DNA from: Azonexus sp. R2A61
Lineage (GTDB): Bacteria; Pseudomonadota; Gammaproteobacteria; Burkholderiales; Rhodocyclaceae
Assembly (NCBI RefSeq): GCF_021401135.1
Contig: NZ_JACBFO010000002.1
Coordinates: 496,001 to 560,000, forward strand
Direction: 5' to 3'
Length of the DNA: 64,000 nucleotides
Shown one piece after another: positions 58,252 to 64,000 of the stretch; the first letter of the stretch is position 1, and each line of letters starts with the position of its first letter. A model generated the notes under the pieces. The model was not told the DNA's origin and made no database searches. It saw only the letters and a list, made by a program, of their open reading frames with translations. Both the position numbers and the translations under genes were made by a program.

Positions 58252-58553
58252 TGCTGTACATCATCATCGGCGAAGACCGTGCCGGTTCGCTCGACCAGCG
58301 CCTGGCCACCCGCCCGGCCCATCTCGAACGTCTGCACGCATTGCAGGCCGAAGGCCGCCTGCTGCTGGCCGGTCCCTGCCCGGCCATCGATTCGCCCGAT
58401 CCCGGCCCGGCCGGTTTCAGCGGCAGCCTGATCGTCGCCGAATTCGCCTCGCTGGCGGCCGCCCGCGCCTGGGCCGATGCCGACCCCTACGTGGCGGCCG
58501 GCGTTTACGAAAAAGTCACAGTCAAGCCGTTCAAGAAAGCCTTGCCCGCCTGA
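58251..58553 (+). CDS. yciI: YciI-family protein
   Basis: A 100-residue dimeric alpha-beta barrel protein: [22 protein letters not shown], then [16 protein letters not shown] and [24 protein letters not shown], the usual YciI pattern including the conserved Asp and His region. The exact reaction is unknown. Its ATG overlaps the end of yciB (TAATG). Confidence 0.9.
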   Translation: MLYIIIGEDRAGSLDQRLATRPAHLERLHALQAEGRLLLAGPCPAIDSPDPGPAGFSGSLIVAEFASLAAARAWADADPYVAAGVYEKVTVKPFKKALPA

Positions 58554-58822
58554 TGCCGGACACCACCGTCGCCCTGCTCGAAGCCCGTCTGCTGGCGCTC
58601 GACCCGCTGACCCTGATCATCGAGGACGATTCGCACCTGCATGCCGGCCATGCCGGCGCCCGGGGCGGCGGTCACTATCGCGTCGATATCGTGGCGCAGG
58701 CTTTCGCCGGCAAGAATACCGTCACCCGGCACCGCATGGTCTATGCCGCCGCCGGCGATCTGATGCGCGAACGCGTGCATGCGTTGAGCATTCGTGCCTG
58801 GGCGCCCGGCGAAGACGTATAA
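58553..58822 (+). CDS. BolA-family protein
   Basis: 89 residues with the BolA core: LIIEDDSHLHAGHAGARGGGHYRVDIV and FAGKNTVTRHRMVYAAAGDLM, closing with VHALSIRAWAPGE. BolA-like proteins pair with monothiol glutaredoxins in iron-sulfur handling. It overlaps the yciI stop by one base. The yciB-yciI-bolA-ppiC order is common in betaproteobacteria. Confidence 0.92.
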   Translation: MPDTTVALLEARLLALDPLTLIIEDDSHLHAGHAGARGGGHYRVDIVAQAFAGKNTVTRHRMVYAAAGDLMRERVHALSIRAWAPGEDV

Positions 58823-58857
58823 TTTTCTTTCGTTTCCCCCTCAACAGGACATCGCAC

Positions 58858-59640
58858 ATGCGTAATCTTTCCCGTCTGGCCGCCCTGCTCGTCGCAGGCG
58901 CCGTGGTTTCCGCTCCGGCCTTCGCCCAGAAGGCTTTCGTCACGGTCAACGGCCAGGGCATCCCGCAAAACGTATACAACGTCTTCATCGGCCAGCAAAA
59001 GGCCCAGGGCGCGCAGGACACGCCGGAACTGAAGAACGCCGTCAAGGAAGAACTGATCCGCCGCGAACTGCTCGCCCAGGAAGCCAAGAAGAAAGGCCTC
59101 GACAAGCAGGCAGACATCCAGGGACAGATCGAGCTGGCCAAGCAGGCCGTGCTGATCTCTGCCTTCATCGGCGATTACATGAAGACGCACCCGATCAGCG
59201 AGGCCCAGCTCAAGGCCGAATACGAAGGCATCAAGGCCGGGCTCGGCAGCACCGAATTCAAGGCCCGCCACGTGCTGGTCGAAAAGGAAGAAGACGCCAA
59301 GGCGATCATCGCCAAGCTCGACAAGGGCGAAAAGATCGCCGACCTGGCCAAGCAATCCAAGGATCCGGGCTCCAAGGACAAGGGCGGCGACCTCGGCTGG
59401 AATTCCCCGACCACCTACGTCAAGCCGTTCTCCGAAGCGCTGACCAAGCTGAAGAAGGGCGAATACACCAAGACCCCGGTGAAGACCGACTTCGGTTACC
59501 ACGTGATCCTGCTCGAGGACACCCGTCCGCTGTCGGCTCCGCCGTTCGAACAGGTCAAACCGCAATTGCAGCAACGCGCGGCCCAGGCCCAGCTGGAAAA
59601 GATGGTCGCCGAACTGCGCGCCAAGGCCAAGGTGAACTGA
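58858..59640 (+). CDS. Periplasmic peptidyl-prolyl isomerase (parvulin/PpiC type)
   Basis: 260 residues. A signal peptide (LSRLAALLVAGAVVSAPAFA), an N-terminal chaperone-like helical part (residues 25-125), and a parvulin domain (about 135-225): FKARHVLVEKEEDAKAII, SKDKGGDLGWNSPTTYVKPF, and VKTDFGYHVILLED. It should help outer-membrane protein folding. AGGA precedes the start and a clear terminator follows. Confidence 0.92.
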   Translation: MRNLSRLAALLVAGAVVSAPAFAQKAFVTVNGQGIPQNVYNVFIGQQKAQGAQDTPELKNAVKEELIRRELLAQEAKKKGLDKQADIQGQIELAKQAVLISAFIGDYMKTHPISEAQLKAEYEGIKAGLGSTEFKARHVLVEKEEDAKAIIAKLDKGEKIADLAKQSKDPGSKDKGGDLGWNSPTTYVKPFSEALTKLKKGEYTKTPVKTDFGYHVILLEDTRPLSAPPFEQVKPQLQQRAAQAQLEKMVAELRAKAKVN

Positions 59641-59698
59641 TCCGTACCGTCGCCGGCCGGCGACGGAAGCTGCACAAGCCGGTTTACCGTGCGACAAT

Positions 59699-59725
59699 GC
59701 CCGCCTTTCGGCGGGCTTTGTCTTT
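59699..59725 (+). terminator. Rho-independent terminator of the parvulin gene
   Basis: Stem GCCCGCC (59699-59705) with GGCGGGC (59710-59716), loop TTTC, then TTTGTCTTT. It lies just before the next gene's ribosome site, GGAGGGG. Confidence 0.85.
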
Positions 59726-59743
59726 GCGGAGGGGAAAACGGCA

Positions 59744-61042
59744 GTGTTCGGCAGTCTCAAGACCTGGTTGACGGGAAACGCCGGCGCACCGGAAACCGCA
59801 GCGGCCGGCGAAACGACGCCACCGCCACGCAGCGAGTTCCTGGCCGGCGAAACCATTCACGACCGGAACGGCCGCCCGCAAGCCCACCTGTTCCGGCTGC
59901 GCGGCCAACCCGCGCGGGACGGCACGTCGGCCGCCCGCCTGCGCGATTTCGACCGCATCCTGCTCGACACGCTGAACGCCGCACCGGAAACCTGGCAACA
60001 GACCCCCGCCTATATTCCAATCCAGGCCGCCAGCCTGGACCTGCCTGCGGTCGACGCCCTGCGCGGTGAAAAAATCACGCTGTTGTTGCACCTGACAGCG
60101 GACGACCGGCCGGATACGGCCCGCCTCCGCGAACTGCGCGAACGCGGCATGCGGATCGGCTTGTTCCGCCAGCCGGACAACGCCGACTTCGCTGCACTAA
60201 TGCAGGATTGCGACTGCGCAGCAATCGACGCCGCCGACTGCGAACCGGTCAGCATCCGCGATTTCTCGGCTGCCGTTCGTGCGACCCGCAGCGACCCGCC
60301 CAGCCTGCTGATCTGCAACCTGGACAGCCTCGACGAGTACCGGCTCGGCCATCAATGGCATTACGACCTGCTACACGGGCATTTTGCGGTCAACCTGCCG
60401 CCGCGGCCGGAAACCGTCGGCGATCCGCACCGCATGATCCTGCTCGAACTGATCCGGCTGGCCCAGGGCGACGCCGACAACGCCAGCATCGCCGATGCGA
60501 TGAAACAGGACCCGATGCTCGGTTTCCGGCTGCTGCGCTATCTGAACTCCCCGCTGCTCGGCCTCGACCGCCAGATCGACTCGCTGAATCAGGCGCTGAC
60601 CGTGCTCGGCCGGCAACAACTAACGCGCTGGCTGGCCGTGCTGCTGTTCTCGGTACGCGAACCGGATTTCGCCGACTGGTGGCTGGTCGAAAGCGCACTC
60701 ACCCGCGGCCGGATGATGGAACTGCTCGGGCAAAACAACGGTAGCAGGCACTGCGACGCGCTGTTCCTGACCGGCATCTTCTCGCGCCTCGACCGACTGC
60801 TGCGCCAGCCGCTGGCTGCCGCACTCAAGGCCATGCCGCTGACCGTCCCCATCCGCGCCGCGCTGCTCGCCCGCAGCGGCCCGTACGCCAAGCTGCTCGC
60901 GCTGGCCGAAACCGCCGAAAGTTTCGACACCGAGCGCATCGACACCGCAGCCCGGGAAGCCGGTCTGGATGCCGCCCAGGTCAACCGCGCCTTGCTCGCC
61001 GCCACCGCCTGGACCAGCGACGTGACGGAGCACTGGACGTGA
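59744..61042 (+). CDS. HDOD-domain signalling protein with degenerate EAL-like N-terminal part
   Basis: 432 residues from a GTG start. The C-terminal 230 residues are an HDOD domain (LLELIRLAQGDADNASIADAMKQDP, GFRLLRYLNSPLLGL, QALTVLGRQQLTRWLAVLLF). The N-terminal half resembles a YuxH/EAL-like fold (DRNGRPQAHLFRLRG, then LRERGMRIGLFRQPDN) with no EAL catalytic motif. Such proteins are regulatory adaptors in c-di-GMP or motility control. It overlaps the cyclase gene by 4 bases. Confidence 0.82.
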   Translation: MFGSLKTWLTGNAGAPETAAAGETTPPPRSEFLAGETIHDRNGRPQAHLFRLRGQPARDGTSAARLRDFDRILLDTLNAAPETWQQTPAYIPIQAASLDLPAVDALRGEKITLLLHLTADDRPDTARLRELRERGMRIGLFRQPDNADFAALMQDCDCAAIDAADCEPVSIRDFSAAVRATRSDPPSLLICNLDSLDEYRLGHQWHYDLLHGHFAVNLPPRPETVGDPHRMILLELIRLAQGDADNASIADAMKQDPMLGFRLLRYLNSPLLGLDRQIDSLNQALTVLGRQQLTRWLAVLLFSVREPDFADWWLVESALTRGRMMELLGQNNGSRHCDALFLTGIFSRLDRLLRQPLAAALKAMPLTVPIRAALLARSGPYAKLLALAETAESFDTERIDTAAREAGLDAAQVNRALLAATAWTSDVTEHWT

Positions 61043-62856
61043 TTCGGCGGGCAGACCGCCTGCTCAACCCGCTGCTGCTCGTGCTGTTGCTCGCACTGTT
61101 CGCGCTCGCCGAACGCGAAACGCTGTTCTCCGACATCGACGCCCGCGGCGGCGACATCCTGTTGCGCTGGCAGGTACGCGACCGCACACCACCACCGGAC
61201 ATCGTGCTGATCGACATCGACCAGGCTTCGCTCGACGATCCGCGCATGCTCGAGCTGACCGGCAATTGGCCCTGGCCACGGGCAATTCATGGCGAACTGC
61301 TCGAACTGCTGGCAACACTCAAACCGGCTGCCATCGCCTTCGATATCATCTTCAGCGAACCCGACGTCTTCCGCCCGGGCAGCGACCGCCTGCTCGGCGA
61401 CGCAATCCGGGAAACCAGCGCCTTCCTGCCGCTGATCATCGCAGCCGATGGCGAAGGCTCCCTGCTCGCCGACCTGCCGGCCGGACTGGGCGCCACCCCG
61501 GGGCCGCAGGCCGATCCCGAGGCACGATTGCCGCTGATCGCCCCCAAGGCGATCGCTCCGGACGCCTGGCAGACCGGACTGATCAATTTCCTTGCCGACC
61601 CCGACCAGATCGGCCGCCGTTACTGGATCAGCTACCCGCACGCCGGCTGGACCCTGCCTTCGCTGCCCCGCCGCATCGCCGAACACACCGGCTGGCCGGT
61701 ACCGGCTGCCGACAGCATCGCACTGCACTGGTACGGCCATTCTTTCGAGCGCCATTCGTATCGCGATCTGCTGCTCGAGGCCCAGAAGCGCCAGCCACGA
61801 CTCCCCGATCTCAACGGCAAGGTAATCATCATCGGTGCGGCCGCCCCCGGCCTGCACGACCTGCGTCCGACGACACTCGGCGCGACCACGTCGGGACCCG
61901 AAATTCTGGCCACCGCTGTCGCCAACCTGCGCGACGACGACTGGCTGCGGCCCGCACCCGCGCACTGGAATCTGCTGCTCGGCCTGATCGGCATGACCTT
62001 GGTCGGCGTGGCTTTCTCGCGCCGCCCCAACCCGTTCGGCATCGCCGGCCTGCTCGGCATGATCAGTCTGGGCGTGCTGCTCGCCGCCTGGCTGCTGCTG
62101 GCCCGCAACATCCAGTGGACGCCTTTCGGCGCGCTGTTCGCCGTCTGGCTGACCTTCGCACTGGGTGCCGTATCGTCCTACCTGCGCGAACGCAAGCAGC
62201 GTGACCTGGCAGTACAGATGTTCTCCCGCTTCCTCGACCCCAACGTCGTCCGTTCGCTGACCGACGAAGGCAAGTTGGCCAAGGCCGAAGCCAGCACCAG
62301 CCGGGAAATCACCGTGCTGTTCTCCGATATCCGCGGCTTCACCACCCTCTCGGAAAGCCGCAGTCCGGAAGATGTGGTCCGTTTGCTGAACCGCTATTTC
62401 GACCTTCAGGTCGCCAGCATCTTCGAACAGGGCGGCACGCTCGACAAGTTCATCGGCGACGCCATCATGGCGTTCTGGAACGCTCCGCTTGATGTCCCCG
62501 ACCACGCCGTTCGTGCCGTACGCGCGGCGCTGGGTATGCAGCAGGCGCTGACGGCGTTCCGCAACGAACTCGGCGAACTCGGCGAGCATTTCGACATCGG
62601 TATCGGCGTACACACCGGTCCCGCCGTGGTCGGTTTCCTGGGCTCCAGCCAGCGCCTCGATTACACGGCGATCGGCGACACGGTCAACCTGTCGAGCCGC
62701 ATCGAAGGGCACACCAAGGGGGTAGCCCGCATTCTCGTCTCGGAATCGACACGTCATGCCTGTGGTAATGTGTTCGACTTCATCGACCACGGCGAAGTGA
62801 CGGTCAAGGGGCGTCATCGTCCGGTCAGACTCTTTGAACCCAGGGAGCGTACATGA
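61039..62856 (+). CDS. Class III adenylate/guanylate cyclase with CHASE2 sensor
   Basis: 605 residues from a GTG start. One TM helix, a periplasmic CHASE2 domain (about 35-310: GGDILLRWQVRD, DIVLIDIDQASLDD, WPWPRAIHGELLELL), two or three TM helices (about 312-385), then a class III cyclase domain: ITVLFSDIRGFTTLSE, FIGDAIMAFWNAPLD, and RLDYTAIGDTVNLSSRIEG. The metal-binding Asp pair and the Asp-Thr-Val-Asn region are kept, so it is likely active, with adenylate cyclase most likely. It is coupled by a GTGA overlap to the HDOD gene and by an ATGA overlap to the SH3 gene. Confidence 0.9.
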   Translation: MIRRADRLLNPLLLVLLLALFALAERETLFSDIDARGGDILLRWQVRDRTPPPDIVLIDIDQASLDDPRMLELTGNWPWPRAIHGELLELLATLKPAAIAFDIIFSEPDVFRPGSDRLLGDAIRETSAFLPLIIAADGEGSLLADLPAGLGATPGPQADPEARLPLIAPKAIAPDAWQTGLINFLADPDQIGRRYWISYPHAGWTLPSLPRRIAEHTGWPVPAADSIALHWYGHSFERHSYRDLLLEAQKRQPRLPDLNGKVIIIGAAAPGLHDLRPTTLGATTSGPEILATAVANLRDDDWLRPAPAHWNLLLGLIGMTLVGVAFSRRPNPFGIAGLLGMISLGVLLAAWLLLARNIQWTPFGALFAVWLTFALGAVSSYLRERKQRDLAVQMFSRFLDPNVVRSLTDEGKLAKAEASTSREITVLFSDIRGFTTLSESRSPEDVVRLLNRYFDLQVASIFEQGGTLDKFIGDAIMAFWNAPLDVPDHAVRAVRAALGMQQALTAFRNELGELGEHFDIGIGVHTGPAVVGFLGSSQRLDYTAIGDTVNLSSRIEGHTKGVARILVSESTRHACGNVFDFIDHGEVTVKGRHRPVRLFEPRERT

Positions 62857-63350
62857 GGATATTTCAGAATCCATTTCGCCTGCTGCCAGCCGCACTGATC
62901 GTCGTCAGTTGCCTGGCACAGGCCCAGAGCGCCGGAACACTGATCCGCGCCGCCGAATTGAAAGCCGAACCTTTCGCCGATGCAGCAGCGCTGGTCAATC
63001 TGCCCGGCGATGCCGCGCTGACCGTCGTTGACAGCAAGGGCGGCTGGTCCAAGGTAAAGACCCAGGACGGCAAGACCGGCTGGGTACGCCTGCTCAACGT
63101 ACGTCTGGCCGCCGGCGCTTCCGATACCTCGGCGCTGGCCAGCATCGGCGGCGTGATCCGTACCGGCACGACGAAAAGTGCCGCCACCACCGGGGTCAAG
63201 GGACTGTCCAAGGAAGACCTGGCCCGCGCCAAACCCAACCCGGCCGAAGTGCGCAAGCTCGATGCCTGGCGAGCCAAGGACGGTGAGATCAACAGATTTG
63301 CCGCTGCTCGCAAGTTGACCGCACGCGACGTACCGGAGCTGAAACCATGA
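62853..63350 (+). CDS. Exported SH3-domain protein
   Basis: 165 residues with a signal peptide (LLPAALIVVSCLAQAQS), an SH3b-like domain (LKAEPFADAAALVNLPGDAALTV, GGWSKVKTQDGKTGWVRLLNV), and a Lys-rich tail (KGLSKEDLARAKPNPAEVRKLD). It is probably a periplasmic wall- or protein-binding subunit. It is placed between a CHASE2 cyclase and an M48 protease, and overlaps both by 4 bases, so the three act as one unit. Confidence 0.82.
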   Translation: MRIFQNPFRLLPAALIVVSCLAQAQSAGTLIRAAELKAEPFADAAALVNLPGDAALTVVDSKGGWSKVKTQDGKTGWVRLLNVRLAAGASDTSALASIGGVIRTGTTKSAATTGVKGLSKEDLARAKPNPAEVRKLDAWRAKDGEINRFAAARKLTARDVPELKP

Positions 63351-64000
63351 CCCTGTCCAACCAACCCAAGTTTCGTCATGCTGCCACGCTGGCTGCCATC
63401 GTGTTGCTGGCCGGCTGCACCGAACAACTGCGCAAGGCCGGCATCGACGAAAACAGCCTGAAAGCGGCCGGCGCCGTTGCCACCTCGATGTCCAAGAGCG
63501 AAGCCACTCCGGCCGAGGAAAGCCAGATCGGCCAGGCATCCGCATCGATCCTGCTCGGTGCCGCCCCGCTGGTCCAGGACCGCGAAATCCAGACCTACGT
63601 GAACCAGTTGGGCGGGCTGCTGGCCCGTCAGACCGGCCGCAAGGACATCAATTGGCGCTTTGGCGTGATCAACAGCAGCAATGTCAATGCGTTCGCTGCA
63701 CCGGATGGCTATGTCTTCATCACTAAAGGGCTGCTGCGTACGGTCAACGACGAAGCCGAACTGGCCGGCGTGCTGGCTCACGAAATCGCCCACGTCGTCA
63801 AACGGCACTACCTGATCGCCATGCGCAAGAAGGACACCACCGGCGCGCTGACCAATCTCGCAGCCACGTCGGCGAAGACCGCCGGCGTCAAAGGCTCCGA
63901 GCTGGCAGCCGATCCGCTGGCCAACGTCGCCCAGAACATGTACTCGTCCGGCCTGGACAAGGGTGACGAGTACGAAGCCGACCGGCTCGGCGTAGTCTAT
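63347..64000 (+). CDS. M48-family metalloprotease lipoprotein (3' partial)
   Basis: 218 codons are visible; the gene runs off the window. It begins TLSNQPKFRHAATLAAIVLL followed by the lipobox LAGC, so it is a lipoprotein. The zinc site is VLAHEIAHVVKRH, with the preceding NAFAAPDGYVFITKGLL typical of the BepA/LoiP-like periplasmic M48 proteases. The third ligand may be the Glu in YEADRLGVV near the end. The likely role is outer-membrane protein quality control. Confidence 0.92.
   Translation, partial: MTLSNQPKFRHAATLAAIVLLAGCTEQLRKAGIDENSLKAAGAVATSMSKSEATPAEESQIGQASASILLGAAPLVQDREIQTYVNQLGGLLARQTGRKDINWRFGVINSSNVNAFAAPDGYVFITKGLLRTVNDEAELAGVLAHEIAHVVKRHYLIAMRKKDTTGALTNLAATSAKTAGVKGSELAADPLANVAQNMYSSGLDKGDEYEADRLGVVY

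Overview
The window is about 64 kb of GC-rich, densely packed chromosomal DNA. It looks like a betaproteobacterium, most likely of the Rhodocyclales (Dechloromonas/Azonexus-like). The reasons are a DUF2863 protein, NnrS, a multihaem cytochrome c, many c-di-GMP and two-component proteins, and the form of the biotin and NAD gene clusters. This placement is inferred from family recognition only. No rRNA, tRNA, CRISPR array or intact insertion sequence was found. Both window edges cut genes: a CitE-like lyase on the left and an M48 protease on the right.

Layout. 0-7.4 kb: lyase, TruC, a CBS protein, a porin/periplasmic-binding-protein pair, a nitronate monooxygenase-like enzyme and NnrS. 7.4-13.9 kb: a five-haem cytochrome c that joins two cytochrome families, a TPR/GT9 protein, an orphan AAA+ ATPase and RlmF. 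14-21.4 kb: Psd, an MBL-fold protein, aconitase B and transaldolase. 21.4-26.3 kb: a hybrid kinase with a THI5-like sensor followed by a GGDEF protein. 26.3-34.6 kb: RNA-modification genes, a PIN protein and its deleted copy, Dps, a thioesterase, and a GbsR/MarR regulator whose operator recurs before the next three-gene operon. 34.6-39.6 kb: a NAD salvage operon (nicotinamidase, PncB, NadE, NadM-Nudix). 39.7-44.4 kb: an accessory island with an AT-rich HEPN-like gene, a repeat remnant and two toxin-antitoxin modules. 44.6 kb: NrtR, the Nudix-derived NAD regulator. 45-59.7 kb: YaaA, a ClpX-like ATPase, biotin genes (bioA, then bioFHCD), an MFS/MarR pair, a Hpt/HD-GYP pair, YciB-YciI-BolA and a parvulin. 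59.7-64 kb: an HDOD protein, a CHASE2 adenylate cyclase, an SH3 protein and an M48 protease.

How the parts connect. The NAD operon and nrtR point away from each other and look like divergent neighbours pushed apart by the island. A 21-bp inverted repeat before the nicotinamidase gene is a candidate NrtR operator. The Nudix domain of NadM would degrade ADP-ribose, the known NrtR effector. The bio genes cover pimelate completion (BioC, BioH) and ring assembly (BioF, BioA, BioD); bioB is not in the window.

The most unusual signal is a dispersed 10-base word, TGCGGTCGAC or its complement. I found it by eye at 31 places, where roughly 0.3 would be expected from base composition. Thirteen of these are intergenic, several as perfect palindromes beside gene ends. 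It behaves like a DNA uptake sequence and is almost absent from 29-45 kb.
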